NCBI GenBank assembly: GCA_027046265.1
Contig: JALTZF010000098.1
Location: 9,792 to 73,791, forward strand
Source of the DNA: Pyrodictiaceae archaeon
GTDB lineage: Archaea; Thermoproteota; Thermoprotei_A; Sulfolobales; Pyrodictiaceae
Direction of reading: 5' to 3'
Length of the DNA stretch: 64,000 bases
Shown: in pieces, positions 25,267 to 34,282 of the stretch
Numbering within the stretch: the stretch's first letter is position 1
How the letters are laid out: each line of letters opens with the position of its first letter
The notes under the pieces: generated by a model
What the model saw: only the letters and a program-made list of their open reading frames with translations
The model's database searches: none
What the model was told of the DNA's origin: nothing
Position numbers and translations under genes: made by a program

Positions 25267-25800
25267 TTATGTCCTCCTCCTTAGCTCGTTGCAGACTTTT
25301 TCAGCTAGTTCTTTACCTGTTTTGGCGTAATAAACTCTTGACCCTATCCTCTCATCAAGAACTCCATCAGGTATGCACGTGGAGACCTTGTTAGTGAGAA
25401 TGTCTTCATTGTTTACGAGCTGGTACACTGGTATACCATAACTATAAGCGATTAATACCTCTAAGAATGTGCCTACACCGCCACCAAACGATACCAAGAC
25501 GTTGCCACTCCTAACAAGTATACTGCTTCTCTCACGGTCTCCAAGCCCAGTACGTATTACAATGCTATCACTTGGGTAAGGTTGATCCTCACGATCGTAT
25601 GGCACTACGAAGACCAACCTAAAACCAGCCCTCTTGGCTTCATCAGCTACAACACGCATTAACCCATAATAGCCGCCAAGCAGGATAACAGCATCACGTA
25701 CACAACCTTTCAGCGTATCCATGAAGTCTCTGACACCACGAACCATAGAATCTGAGGGCCTACCACTATATGCCGCGACAGCTATGTGAGGAGAAACCAT
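25267..25800 (-). CDS. LOG/SLOG Rossmann-fold protein
   Basis: 177 aa. The nucleotide-binding loop of the LOG/SLOG superfamily is present as VSFGGGVGTFLEVLIAYSYGIP, with an earlier ILLGGYYGLM. Members bind or hydrolyse nucleotides and some act as cytokinin-type phosphoribohydrolases or Mo-cofactor carriers; the substrate here is unknown. First gene of a two-gene unit with pepQ. Confidence 0.75.
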   Translation of the reverse strand: MVSPHIAVAAYSGRPSDSMVRGVRDFMDTLKGCVRDAVILLGGYYGLMRVVADEAKRAGFRLVFVVPYDREDQPYPSDSIVIRTGLGDRERSSILVRSGNVLVSFGGGVGTFLEVLIAYSYGIPVYQLVNNEDILTNKVSTCIPDGVLDERIGSRVYYAKTGKELAEKVCNELRRRT

Positions 25801-25854
25801 GAGTAGTCCACCGTGTAGTAGTTTAAAATGACACCTATATAATGGGCAGTATAC

Positions 25855-26616
25855 TTGGCGTTTTCTGGGGACAAAATAGTGCCCATAGTCTCAGCGAAAC
25901 TACTTTCCCCTGTAGACATTATTGTAGATAGTCGTGAAGCCTCTAAGAATAGTGACATAGTGAATGGCTTAAAGGAGAGAGGTGTCCGAGTGGCAGTACT
26001 AGAACTTAGCGCAGGGGACTACTATCTGTTGTCAGTTAATCATGAAAAGGCTGTTCTCGTTGAACGTAAAACCGTTCTAGACTTTGCGAACAGTATTAGG
26101 GACAACCGCATATGGGACCAAGTTAAGCGTCTAAAAGAAGCAGCCGAACTAGATAGAGTAAAGCCTCTAATACTCCTTGAGGGCTGGCTTGGCCTCATCG
26201 AGAAGAGGACAAAGTGGAACCTAGCAGCAATACTACGTGTCATGGACGAAATAGTCCTCGACTGGGGAGTCCCCATAATGCACACCCACAACAAACAAGC
26301 TACTATAGCATGGCTTGCAGCTAAGGCAAAAAGCTTAGGAGAAACTAAGGATAAGAAGGTATACAGGCTTAGAGTAGAGAAGAAGCCATTATCCTTAAAC
26401 GAAAAAATACTCTATGTGGCAGAAGGCCTTGTAGGCCCCGTACTTGCACGAAGACTCCTAAAGAGGTTTGGTACACTCCGCAACCTAGCCAATGCATCAA
26501 TAAAGGAACTCATGAGCATAGAAGGTATAGGTGAAAAGAGAGCAAAAGAGATTTACGATATATTTAATACACCTTGGAAACCTGTAAGTGAAGATCTAAA
26601 CACATCTAGGAAGTAG
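25855..26616 (+). CDS. xpf: XPF/ERCC4-family structure-specific endonuclease
   Basis: 253 aa, the short crenarchaeal form without a helicase domain. The nuclease domain (about 20-150) has IIVDSREASK and the catalytic VERKTVLDFANSI. Tandem HhH motifs follow at about 185-235 (LVGPVLARRLLKRFGTLRNLANA, SIEGIGEKRAKEIYDIF). It should cut 3' flaps and branched DNA. In Sulfolobus the C-terminus carries a PCNA-binding peptide; I see no clear PIP box here. The start is a rare-codon TTG at 25855, in the usual position for the family. Confidence 0.92.
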   Translation: MAFSGDKIVPIVSAKLLSPVDIIVDSREASKNSDIVNGLKERGVRVAVLELSAGDYYLLSVNHEKAVLVERKTVLDFANSIRDNRIWDQVKRLKEAAELDRVKPLILLEGWLGLIEKRTKWNLAAILRVMDEIVLDWGVPIMHTHNKQATIAWLAAKAKSLGETKDKKVYRLRVEKKPLSLNEKILYVAEGLVGPVLARRLLKRFGTLRNLANASIKELMSIEGIGEKRAKEIYDIFNTPWKPVSEDLNTSRK

Positions 26617-26687
26617 ATTAGTGACTTGAAGGAGAACAGAACAATTCCACTTAAAAAGCGTAAGATAATCACTGTGAGCAGTGTTGA

Positions 26688-26933
26688 TTAGCCCTCAATG
26701 GGCTCCATGTGTATTATACTTACTGGACAAGCATCAACAGCCGACTGTACACAGTCCTTGAGATCCTCGGGGACAATGCCTTCTTCAATCTTGCTCTCGT
26801 CTGGACGCCACTTTGCTACAATCTGGCTCTTTCCATCTTCTTCACTCATCTCGAAGACATCTGGACAGAGGCTTACACATATCATGTCAGCAATGCACTG
26901 ATCACGGTCGATCCAGACACGGAGCTTGCCCAC
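26688..26933 (-). CDS. [4Fe-4S] ferredoxin with Asp ligand
   Basis: 81 aa. The cluster motif reads C13-xx-D16-xx-C19-xxx-C23-P, with C61 and C69-P later. This is exactly the Pyrococcus furiosus ferredoxin pattern, where Asp replaces the second Cys ligand and the two extra Cys (here 23 and 61) can form a disulfide. It should carry electrons for oxidoreductases in the cytoplasm. Monocistronic, convergent with xpf. Confidence 0.93.
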   Translation of the reverse strand: MGKLRVWIDRDQCIADMICVSLCPDVFEMSEEDGKSQIVAKWRPDESKIEEGIVPEDLKDCVQSAVDACPVSIIHMEPIEG

Positions 26934-27007
26934 AGCTTTTCACCGTGTAGCTAAACCATTATGTAGACTAATTTAGGTTTTCTATCGTCAGCTACTTCTG
27001 TAACTCC

Positions 27008-27601
27008 TTACCGACTCCTACATAAGCCTGGTTTGAAGAGTATAAACCGAGTATAGTAATTATCGCCCATTACCATGGAGAACCCCTTAGACAACCCTAC
27101 ACCAACAATAGAGGCCAGCAATGCATCCCTAATATCACGCGGAAGCTTGTCTAGCTCTATTATACAGTTACCATGACTGGACAATGATACAATTGATATT
27201 AATTCCTCTATGCTACATCCACTTATTTCCAGGAGGCTAGATGGGTGCGTTTCTACAACCTCTGCGTAAGATTCGACATACTTCTTAAGAGCTAATGCCC
27301 TCTCCAAGAGAAGACTCATGGAGCGCAGTGTTAAAGGTAGCAAGCGCCCTCCCAGGCGTAGTACTTGTAGTTCTGCAGGCCTAAACCCAGCCCCCCGAGG
27401 AGGCCTTGAAAGAGGAGCATCTACTACGACTAGGTGCGGCACGTATTCAGCTATCTTCATAGCCAAACTAACTGTGTCCGTGTAGAGCAGGCGTGCCTCT
27501 ACACACCGCCACCTACTAAGATTAACTGATTCCAAGACAACAAGACCAGTTGCTTTCTTCTCTGACGCTGAAAGATCAACACCAACTACTCTATATGGCA
27601 T
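27008..27601 (-). CDS. DUF429 family protein (RNase H-like fold)
   Basis: 197 aa. VVGVDLSASEKKATGLVVLE, LVVVDAPLSRPPRGAGFRPAE and VETHPSSLLEISG are the DUF429 signatures; the acidic residues suggest a predicted nuclease of the RNase H-like superfamily. Activity is not established to my knowledge. It overlaps the end of the DHH phosphoesterase gene by 16 bp, so the two are translationally coupled. Confidence 0.82.
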   Translation of the reverse strand: MPYRVVGVDLSASEKKATGLVVLESVNLSRWRCVEARLLYTDTVSLAMKIAEYVPHLVVVDAPLSRPPRGAGFRPAELQVLRLGGRLLPLTLRSMSLLLERALALKKYVESYAEVVETHPSSLLEISGCSIEELISIVSLSSHGNCIIELDKLPRDIRDALLASIVGVGLSKGFSMVMGDNYYTRFILFKPGLCRSR

Positions 27602-28596
27602 GGTTTTACACTCTCAAAGCCCTTCGTGACTAACTTTATGGCTTGGTAGAGTTTCAGTTTAGGATACACTAGCGATAAGATCTTATACAGAAGAGGAAGC
27701 TTGAGGGGCGCACCTGCAGCACGTGGGTGACCTCCTCCGCCAAGTACGTATGCTAGATCCCTTACATTGCATGATTGTGACCTAAAACTGACTCCTTTAC
27801 CCCTTACCCGTACAATGACAGCTATGTCTGCGTTAAAGCGACGGAGTAGTGCATTGCCCAGTATGCTAGCGTTGGGCGGGCCAGGCTTCTTGAGTACAAA
27901 CACGACTTTACAACAATTAAACTCTTTTACGACAACACTTTTTAGCGCTGATGCAAAACCCTTGAACTCTCTGCGTAGATATTCAGCAAGAGCGTCATCG
28001 AGTTCAGGCCACCATAATGCACCTTTGTAGAAGCCTTTTAGCATAAGTCTCCTCCACTTATCACCGCGTGCACCCTTGTATCGGTCGACTACGCGGTAGA
28101 GCCTAGGTGCCAGAGGATTGTCCCATTTCCACAAGTCAGCTGCACATGTAGCTGAAACTAGAGCCTCAATAAACTCATCACTTTCTGCTTCTAATTCTTG
28201 TGGCGCATACTTTGCCACGACACCTGCTGCGCACGTCGAAGTATCTATGTATACGTGTACACTTAGTTCTTCTAGTGTCTTAACCCAATCATTACTCCAG
28301 CGATGATGATCATACCATTCAACTTTAACACCTAAAGACACTAATTTCCTTGTAGCTTCTATAATGCTGTCAAATGTGTCAGCATTAGGTCCTAGATCCA
28401 TTATTGCTACCCTATTAACATCACGAAGGTTCCTAGCAATATCTGCAAGAGAGCGATGTAACTTGTAAGGCTCAGACATAATTATCGTGGCTTCCTTGTC
28501 TGGCTCAGCACCAGCTAGCCTAGCATATATAGCCGCCGATGCAACACCGTCAAGGTCTGTATGCGTAACTATTACTATCCTTGCCAAGAACGTCAC
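27586..28596 (-). CDS. DHH-family phosphoesterase
   Basis: About 336 aa from the GTG at 28596, which places the first motif (VTHTDLDGVASAAI) near the N-terminus as in the family. Further motifs are IMDLGPN, WYDHHRWSN (DHH) and the DHHA1-type GGGGHPRAAG. Members degrade nanoRNA or pAp or act as RecJ-like exonucleases. The track start at 28818 would add 74 residues of non-conserved sequence and is rejected. A TTG at 28587 is another possible start. Confidence 0.87.
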   Translation of the reverse strand: MTFLARIVIVTHTDLDGVASAAIYARLAGAEPDKEATIIMSEPYKLHRSLADIARNLRDVNRVAIMDLGPNADTFDSIIEATRKLVSLGVKVEWYDHHRWSNDWVKTLEELSVHVYIDTSTCAAGVVAKYAPQELEAESDEFIEALVSATCAADLWKWDNPLAPRLYRVVDRYKGARGDKWRRLMLKGFYKGALWWPELDDALAEYLRREFKGFASALKSVVVKEFNCCKVVFVLKKPGPPNASILGNALLRRFNADIAVIVRVRGKGVSFRSQSCNVRDLAYVLGGGGHPRAAGAPLKLPLLYKILSLVYPKLKLYQAIKLVTKGFESVKPCHIE

Positions 28597-28926
28597 CGTG
28601 AACCTACTCCACGCATAAGCACTTGGGCGCAGGATCATATCAAAGTTGTGGGCATAATCCTTAGAACCATAGCTGAGATATCGGGTTAGGCCTCGGCGAC
28701 GCCGACCCCGCTCATGGGCATGGTAAGTTTTTGCCTCGCAACGGAGGTTGTCCTCATAGGCACTAGATGTGGAAGTCCTGCCCGGCTCTAATATAGTATC
28801 TCTTGTCCAAATAATCAAAAGTCTTTGTGCTGCTAGATAGTCACATCAATAATCCATTACCCTTATAGTACCACCTAGGACACTATTAAACTGCTAAATA
28901 GGAGGAACTAAGGGTGTTAATAGCGT
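28597..28926. other. Intergenic region with a GC-rich, hairpin-prone core
   Basis: Once the DHH start is moved to 28596, about 330 bp are free of genes. The core at 28688-28790 is clearly richer in G+C than its surroundings. It contains short inverted repeats such as CGGCG/CGCCG and GCCTC/GAGGT. I see no convincing C/D or H/ACA boxes and no tRNA. The flanks are AT-rich and should hold the two divergent promoters (TATA-like TATATTAG on the minus strand near 28792). Confidence 0.5.
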
Positions 28927-29787
28927 ATGAGTACTATAGATGAAGGACGTGTAGAGGCTGTTGCGCGGGCTTTATCAAGAGTGCCTGTTAAAGCCGTAAA
29001 AGTGATAGAGTTCTCGGACCCACAGTATAAGGCAGTTAAGCGGATTGCATTAGCCTATGGAGCCAAGAGCATTGTAGCTGTTGTTGCAAATGCACTCGTT
29101 AGTTACCGCCTCCCAGTACGAGGAGAGACCTACTGGAGTAACTTTGCAGACTTCTTGCTAAGTAAGGGGCGTATAGATGATTTTGAAGAACTCATTGAGA
29201 GTGTTAGAGAGTTCGTAGTAAGCAGGATGCAAGGCGGAACTCTTATTGATCAAAAGCTAGGCAGGATATGGAAAGCAAGGGATGCTCTACGAAAACTCTA
29301 CACGAATCCTCTGGGCTTTACAGATCTTACAAGGCTCTTAGAACTCCTGGCTTCTCAAATGAAAAGTAGAAGGGTAGAGAAAACTATTGTCTTTGCTGTC
29401 AAAATGGCATACTATTTCTACACAGCTCTTGGAGTTGAAGTATTTAATACACATAACATACCCTTGCCTATAGACCGTAGAGTAGCCATAATAACTTCGT
29501 CAAGCCGAATGCTCCATGTTTCGATAAAAAGCATCATGAACAAGTATCGTGATGAAGCCGTTAAGGCTTGGAGCAGAGTCTCAAGCCTCTCTGGTATACC
29601 ACCGATAAACATGGATGCCATTATATGGCTACCAGCCCAGAACATCCTAAGATTACTAAAAAGAGGCTTAGGTATAGCCAGAGAGGAGTACGCAAAGAGG
29701 CTTGTAGAATATAGTAAGTCGATTATAAGCTGGGATGTAGCGAGAAGAATAGCTACAGAGTTACTCTATGATTACCCAATAGAGTAG
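28927..29787 (+). CDS. 8-oxoguanine DNA glycosylase/AP lyase, AGOG family
   Basis: 286 aa. It matches the archaeal AGOG family (first defined in Pyrobaculum aerophilum), a divergent HhH-GPD glycosylase. Shared blocks include GETYWSNFADFL, VFAVKMAYYFYTALGVEVFN with a Lys in the helix, and a PLPIDRRVA segment followed by NMDAIIWLPAQNI. It removes 8-oxoG from DNA and cleaves the AP site. Expected length is about 250-280 aa, so this copy is complete. Confidence 0.88.
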   Translation: MSTIDEGRVEAVARALSRVPVKAVKVIEFSDPQYKAVKRIALAYGAKSIVAVVANALVSYRLPVRGETYWSNFADFLLSKGRIDDFEELIESVREFVVSRMQGGTLIDQKLGRIWKARDALRKLYTNPLGFTDLTRLLELLASQMKSRRVEKTIVFAVKMAYYFYTALGVEVFNTHNIPLPIDRRVAIITSSSRMLHVSIKSIMNKYRDEAVKAWSRVSSLSGIPPINMDAIIWLPAQNILRLLKRGLGIAREEYAKRLVEYSKSIISWDVARRIATELLYDYPIE

Positions 29788-29825
29788 TTTAGTGGTTTCC
29801 CCTTCAATAATCTAGGATGCTTATC

Positions 29826-31391
29826 CTAGCACACTTCACTATACACTTCTTCAAGCTGCTTAGAGATCAGGGAATCGGCTATATCCAAAATTTCAGACAC
29901 TAGAGAGCGCGTATATACTTCATTACGAGTAGAAGGACTAACTACCACCTGGAGTTCATTACCTACTGACAGCCAGTAAAGCTTGCCCTTTAGAAGGGCT
30001 CTTAAGTAGTCAACAAGACTACTTATCGGATTAAGGAGGGTTTCTACGATGACTCCGTGCTCACTAATAGTTACCAAAGGTAACGAAGCCATTACTACTT
30101 GCACTCTCTTAGCTAATGTAATCGTTCTAGTGGCGTCTAATCCTATCTTTTTGCTGCATATTAGGATTTTGTAGAGAGACCTTCTAGTTAATAACGAGTA
30201 CTTTCCTCTTACTGTAAACTCATACACGATTCTCAAGAACTCATATGATCGTCTCGCTACTACCTCGTTAGCTCTTATAACATAGGCAAGAGCGGGTATT
30301 AGAGCTTCTACTAGCCTAATAGATCCCAAGAGCATTTCTTCTGAGTAATCATCGTATAGTGTATGTTTTATGTACTCCAATCCTGCATGTGATCCTGTAA
30401 GAGTTAGGGACAAATAGCCTCTCGATGTAAAAGGATAAGAGTCAAAGTGTGTATCATTAAAGTCTACACGTACTCTTGTCTCCTCTTCATTGATGTAGTC
30501 TTTGAGGAGAGAAGAGATTATGGTCGATCCTGCAAGCTTGACACTGTAGGGCACAGCAGTATCAAGGTTTAGCACTATCGTGTGCTTATCAATGACCCTT
30601 TTTATGTCGAGCATAGAGGCATACGACTGTGCACCAAAGCTCCAATACCAGCTTGAGAGTATTGGTGAGCCAAATTCATGGCCAGTCACACTGACAAATC
30701 TCACCCTTGCATCTAACTTCCTATCGCGTATAACTCTTCCTAGCTTGGAGGCTAGATGTAGTGCTTGGATGACACCTAGTATGTTGTCTCTAAATCCTTT
30801 AAGCCAGTGATCATGGTGAGCAATTATAATTACTTCGTTTTCAGCATGCTCGCTCCCTAGAATGGCCTCTAACAAGTAGCCATAGCCTCTCCTGAGGCCC
30901 GAGGCTACCTCTATGCTGACCCTTCTCTTCTTAATTTCCTCCATGGTTTTTTGACTTACAACTATTGCAGGAGGCTGACTACTACAGCTAATAGTCTGTA
31001 GTGGCGGTCTACATGGCATGACTATTCTTAGAGGATAGTACCTTGAAGAGACTATAAGGATCGGCAAGCCTCGCTCAGCTGATTTGATGTATCTTGCCTC
31101 TATCCTACTTGAGTCTACATACTCGGCAGTAACAGTGCCTGAAACATGAACACTATCTATGTATGCATACGTTGTTGGTGGTAGTGGTGTGGCGCTATAT
31201 TCCTTGTCTCCAGCATAAATTCTCGCTGTGCTTGGTGACCATATAGCGACTCTTATGGGCAGTATTGTATAAGATGAAAACATTTTGTTAACGTGTTTTG
31301 ATAGTGTCCTAACAATTTCGTACTCAACCCTAGACCCTGGAGTAGCCTCCCCTAAGGTCGCGAGTTTTCTTGCAAGCTCCCTGAGGCTCAT
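29826..31391 (-). CDS. M28-family metallopeptidase-like protein
   Basis: 521 aa from the ATG at 31391, which has a strong Shine-Dalgarno (AGAGGAGG) four bases upstream. Zinc-peptidase motifs are present: IIIAHHDHWLKGFRDNILG (HxD and bridging Asp) and VTGHEFGSP (catalytic Glu pair), with later NLDTA and TGSHAG as candidate ligands. There is no signal peptide, so it is probably cytoplasmic. The N-terminal ~170 residues look like a PA-type insert seen in M28 aminopeptidases. It follows infB by 21 bp (from 31413 to 31391), so they form an operon. Confidence 0.82.
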   Translation of the reverse strand: MSLRELARKLATLGEATPGSRVEYEIVRTLSKHVNKMFSSYTILPIRVAIWSPSTARIYAGDKEYSATPLPPTTYAYIDSVHVSGTVTAEYVDSSRIEARYIKSAERGLPILIVSSRYYPLRIVMPCRPPLQTISCSSQPPAIVVSQKTMEEIKKRRVSIEVASGLRRGYGYLLEAILGSEHAENEVIIIAHHDHWLKGFRDNILGVIQALHLASKLGRVIRDRKLDARVRFVSVTGHEFGSPILSSWYWSFGAQSYASMLDIKRVIDKHTIVLNLDTAVPYSVKLAGSTIISSLLKDYINEEETRVRVDFNDTHFDSYPFTSRGYLSLTLTGSHAGLEYIKHTLYDDYSEEMLLGSIRLVEALIPALAYVIRANEVVARRSYEFLRIVYEFTVRGKYSLLTRRSLYKILICSKKIGLDATRTITLAKRVQVVMASLPLVTISEHGVIVETLLNPISSLVDYLRALLKGKLYWLSVGNELQVVVSPSTRNEVYTRSLVSEILDIADSLISKQLEEVYSEVC

Positions 31392-31412
31392 GAAGCCTCC
31401 TCTTGCCATATT

Positions 31413-33233
31413 CTAGAGTGTAAGAGCGAAAGTAGGGTTTGAGCGTCTCTTTATCTTTATTATCTCTTTTAGTACTAGCATCTCGTCATCGCTTAGTTCA
31501 CTCTTATACTTTGTTAGCCACAGTATAGCATGTTGTTCTGGTATGTCTGTGTATAAGATGTCTCCTTCGTCTATATGTCTTCCCACCATTACATGGCCTT
31601 TAATGGAGATTGCTACTGCCATTCCTGCTTTTGCTTCTTGGACTGATCTGCCTCTATCTTGTATTTGATGTATTGATCCTATGCGCTTGCCGTCCTCTCT
31701 CATGAGTGGATAGCCTGGCTTTATTGTACCACCAAGCACCTCAACGCCCACGATTGCGGGATTACTTCTCCTAAAGATGTAGCCTGGCAGTATCCTTATT
31801 TTTCCTGGTCTTATGAGCTTCTCCAGTTCCTTCCTTTTCTCAGCCTCTTTCATATCGTGTAGCCATTTCTCGAAGTCCTCGAGTAAGCGGTAAATGACGT
31901 TGTTTGTGAATATCCTGATGGCATGCTTCTTTGCTTCTTCCTCTGCTTCGGGAAGAGTCTTCACGTTGAATGCGAGTATTACGCCATAGAATTTGTTCAT
32001 TTCCTTGCTGGCTAGAGCTTCTATGATATCCCTCTTAGCGACATGGCCTACGTCGGCATAGCGTATAGGTATGCCCTTCCTCCTCAAGGCCTCTACTAGT
32101 GCTTCTAGGCTACCCAAAGTATCTGCTTTAACTACTACACCTTCAGCTTCAGTCTTTATCCTAAGTGCCTCTATTTCCCTCCTTACTTGCTCGGCTAGGG
32201 TCTTGGCTTCCTCCTCGTCTTTTGCAACATAGAGAGGTGCTCCTGCAACAGCTTCTTCAAGGCCTGGAGCTGCGATGCGGACGCCCGCTGCAGCATATAC
32301 AGCTTCTACGGGCTCAAGCTCCCTCTTTGCAACACGTATCTCTTGAAGCGGTTTTGGCATAAGGAGAGCCCTCACCTTCGTCACAATAGGACCTTTTAAT
32401 CCCCCAGTAACTATGATGTCACCACGTCTAAGAACACCGTCATATATCACTACGTCTGCAACAGTTCCAATTCCAGGTTGTTCCCTAAGCTCTAGTATTA
32501 CTCCACGTGCTGGGCCTTCAGCAAATCTCAGCCTTTTCTGGAGGTACCTCTGTGCAAGTCCTGCAAGCACTGCAAGAAGCTCAGCTATACCCTCGCCAGT
32601 CTTAGCAGACACTGGGACAACGGCTACTGTACGTGTGAAATCCTTTATCCGGTCAAAGCGATCTGCCTGGAATCCAACCTCGTAAAGCTTTGCTACTACA
32701 TTATCCCATAACCTTCTTTCAAGCTCCTCTCTTACACGTTCCAGTTGCTTTTGGTAAGAGATTATGAAGGGCGTATCGGGGTTTGGCCTCCAGCCAGGTA
32801 TCTTGTCTATCTTGTTTGCAGCAACTATGAATGGTACGCGGCGTTGCTTAAGTATCTCGATGGACTCATAAGTCTGTGGTTGAAAACCCTCATTGATGTC
32901 AACTACAAGTATAGCAAAATCTGCAACGCTCCCTCCTCTACGACGGAGGTTAGTGAATAACTCATGGCCAGGGGTGTCTATGAAGAGAAGGCCCGGGATT
33001 ATTAGCTTAAATGGGATTATCTTCTTTAAAGGCTCAGCAAGCTTCTCAATAACGCTAGCAGGAACAACACTGGCTCCAACATGCTGAGTTATAAGTCCTG
33101 GCTCCTTAGCTGCAACGACAGTTCCTCGTATTTTGTCAAGCAATGTTGTCTTGCCATGATCTACATGGCCTAGGACTACTACAATAGGTTGCCTTAACCG
33201 TTTTGGCTGTTCAGAACTCACCTCTATAGTCAC
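31413..33233 (-). CDS. infB: Translation initiation factor aIF5B
   Basis: 606 aa, the usual archaeal length. The G-domain has GHVDHGKTTLLDKIR, DTPGHE and NKIDKI, and the later domains II-IV are complete, ending with a helical C-terminal domain that contacts aIF1A. The factor is a GTPase promoting subunit joining and initiator tRNA placement. GTG at 33233; a GTG four codons later is closer to the GGGGGT Shine-Dalgarno-like run. Confidence 0.97.
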   Translation of the reverse strand: MTIEVSSEQPKRLRQPIVVVLGHVDHGKTTLLDKIRGTVVAAKEPGLITQHVGASVVPASVIEKLAEPLKKIIPFKLIIPGLLFIDTPGHELFTNLRRRGGSVADFAILVVDINEGFQPQTYESIEILKQRRVPFIVAANKIDKIPGWRPNPDTPFIISYQKQLERVREELERRLWDNVVAKLYEVGFQADRFDRIKDFTRTVAVVPVSAKTGEGIAELLAVLAGLAQRYLQKRLRFAEGPARGVILELREQPGIGTVADVVIYDGVLRRGDIIVTGGLKGPIVTKVRALLMPKPLQEIRVAKRELEPVEAVYAAAGVRIAAPGLEEAVAGAPLYVAKDEEEAKTLAEQVRREIEALRIKTEAEGVVVKADTLGSLEALVEALRRKGIPIRYADVGHVAKRDIIEALASKEMNKFYGVILAFNVKTLPEAEEEAKKHAIRIFTNNVIYRLLEDFEKWLHDMKEAEKRKELEKLIRPGKIRILPGYIFRRSNPAIVGVEVLGGTIKPGYPLMREDGKRIGSIHQIQDRGRSVQEAKAGMAVAISIKGHVMVGRHIDEGDILYTDIPEQHAILWLTKYKSELSDDEMLVLKEIIKIKRRSNPTFALTL

Positions 33234-33308
33234 CCCCTAGGCACTACTGCTTTCACAGACTTTTTTGTATGCACCACATTACCAGAAAAGTCCTTGTCCG
33301 CACGAACG

Positions 33309-33416
33309 ATAAGAGATAATAGTGGCTAAGCTGGTCTTCCTTCATGGTCCCTCCCAGAGAGGAGGGGATGCTGGGCCCGTAAAGGGCCCGGGGATGAACC
33401 AAGGTAGGTGTCTGTC
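33309..33416 (+). promoter_or_regulatory. Promoter and structured leader of rps6e
   Basis: A TATA-like GATAATAG (about 33315) predicts a start near 33340, giving a ~75-nt leader. The leader can form a closing helix TTCAT/ATGAA (33341-33345 with 33394-33398) enclosing two hairpins. These are CCCTCC-CAGAGA-GGAGGG (33349-33366) and GGGCCC-GTAAA-GGGCCC (33373-33389). Long structured leaders are uncommon in crenarchaea, where most mRNAs are leaderless. Confidence 0.5.
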
Positions 33417-34076
33417 ATGGTCGAGTTCAAGGTAGTAATATCTGATCCAAAAGCTGGAGCAGACATACCTGAAGTAAAAGTTAAAATTAAAGGAGATGAG
33501 AACATAGAGTATGGCGATAACGAAAAAACAAAGAAGAAGCTACCAGTGTGTAAGGCAAATCCTGAACTATTGAAGAAGCTCAACGCTGAGCATGGCATAA
33601 TAACTATAAGGATAAGAAAGGAGGAGAAAAAGATTAAGCATACATGTAGAGTAGAAACTGACAACTCTATTCCATCAGACACAGTCCACGTCAGTCTTGA
33701 ATGGCTTGGTGATGCTGTAGGCGCAGAAGAAGCTGAAGGAGTAGTATTTCGAGCCAAGGCATGGCAACTAACACTAACAAGCCCACAAGCAGATAAGCTA
33801 ATAGGGCTAAAGATAGGAGACCAGTTTGATGGCAACTTAGTGGGGCTTCCAGGCTACAAACTGTTAATTAGAGGTGGTAGCGACAATAGTGGATTCCCAA
33901 TGATACCATCGATACCCGGCCCAGTGAAGAAGAGAGCACTGCTATCGGGACCACCAGGATTCCATCCACGCGAAAAGGGCGAAAGAAGAAGGAAGACCGT
34001 CAGAGGTAACACTATATCACACGACATAGTCCAAATAAACACGGTCATAGTTTATCCTGAGCAAGAGAAGAAGTAG
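33417..34076 (+). CDS. rps6e: Ribosomal protein S6e (eS6)
   Basis: 219 aa. The eS6 core is clear (ADKLIGLKIGDQFDGNLVGLPGYKLLIRGGSDNSGFPM, then HPREKGERRRKTVRGNTIS). It starts with EFKVVISDPK, but an ~85-residue insert separates this strand from the rest of the core, as in longer crenarchaeal forms. ATG at 33417; the track's GTG at 33408 adds three residues. Confidence 0.96.
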   Translation: MVEFKVVISDPKAGADIPEVKVKIKGDENIEYGDNEKTKKKLPVCKANPELLKKLNAEHGIITIRIRKEEKKIKHTCRVETDNSIPSDTVHVSLEWLGDAVGAEEAEGVVFRAKAWQLTLTSPQADKLIGLKIGDQFDGNLVGLPGYKLLIRGGSDNSGFPMIPSIPGPVKKRALLSGPPGFHPREKGERRRKTVRGNTISHDIVQINTVIVYPEQEKK

Positions 34077-34080
34077 CAAG

Positions 34081-34135
34081 TTTTACCTATTACCTTAGCC
34101 TTTTGTACTATTTCCTTTTGTCTTATAATTAGGCC
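34081..34135 (+). terminator. T-rich terminator after rps6e
   Basis: Several T/C-rich runs (CCTTTTGTACTATTTCCTTTTGTCTT) follow the stop codon without a stem, the usual archaeal oligo-T termination signal. Confidence 0.5.
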
Positions 34136-34282
34136 ATTGAGTTAATATTGTACCATTACTAGTTGAGAAGGAGAATACTAGCATAGGTTGATCATGCAGT
34201 ACTCCGTTAAGCTTCTCTGCTTGGAGAGGAGAGGGTATTTAGTCTCTTCTTCACGTAGTGCTTTGGAGTGGGGTAGTCCGCT

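Noticed and set aside
28597-28818. N-terminal 74 residues of the DHH track ORF
   Set aside because: Not conserved-looking, and places the HTDLD motif far from the N-terminus; treated as intergenic.
33326-33835. 169-aa minus-strand ORF
   Set aside because: Shadow of rps6e with low-complexity Ser/Pro content.
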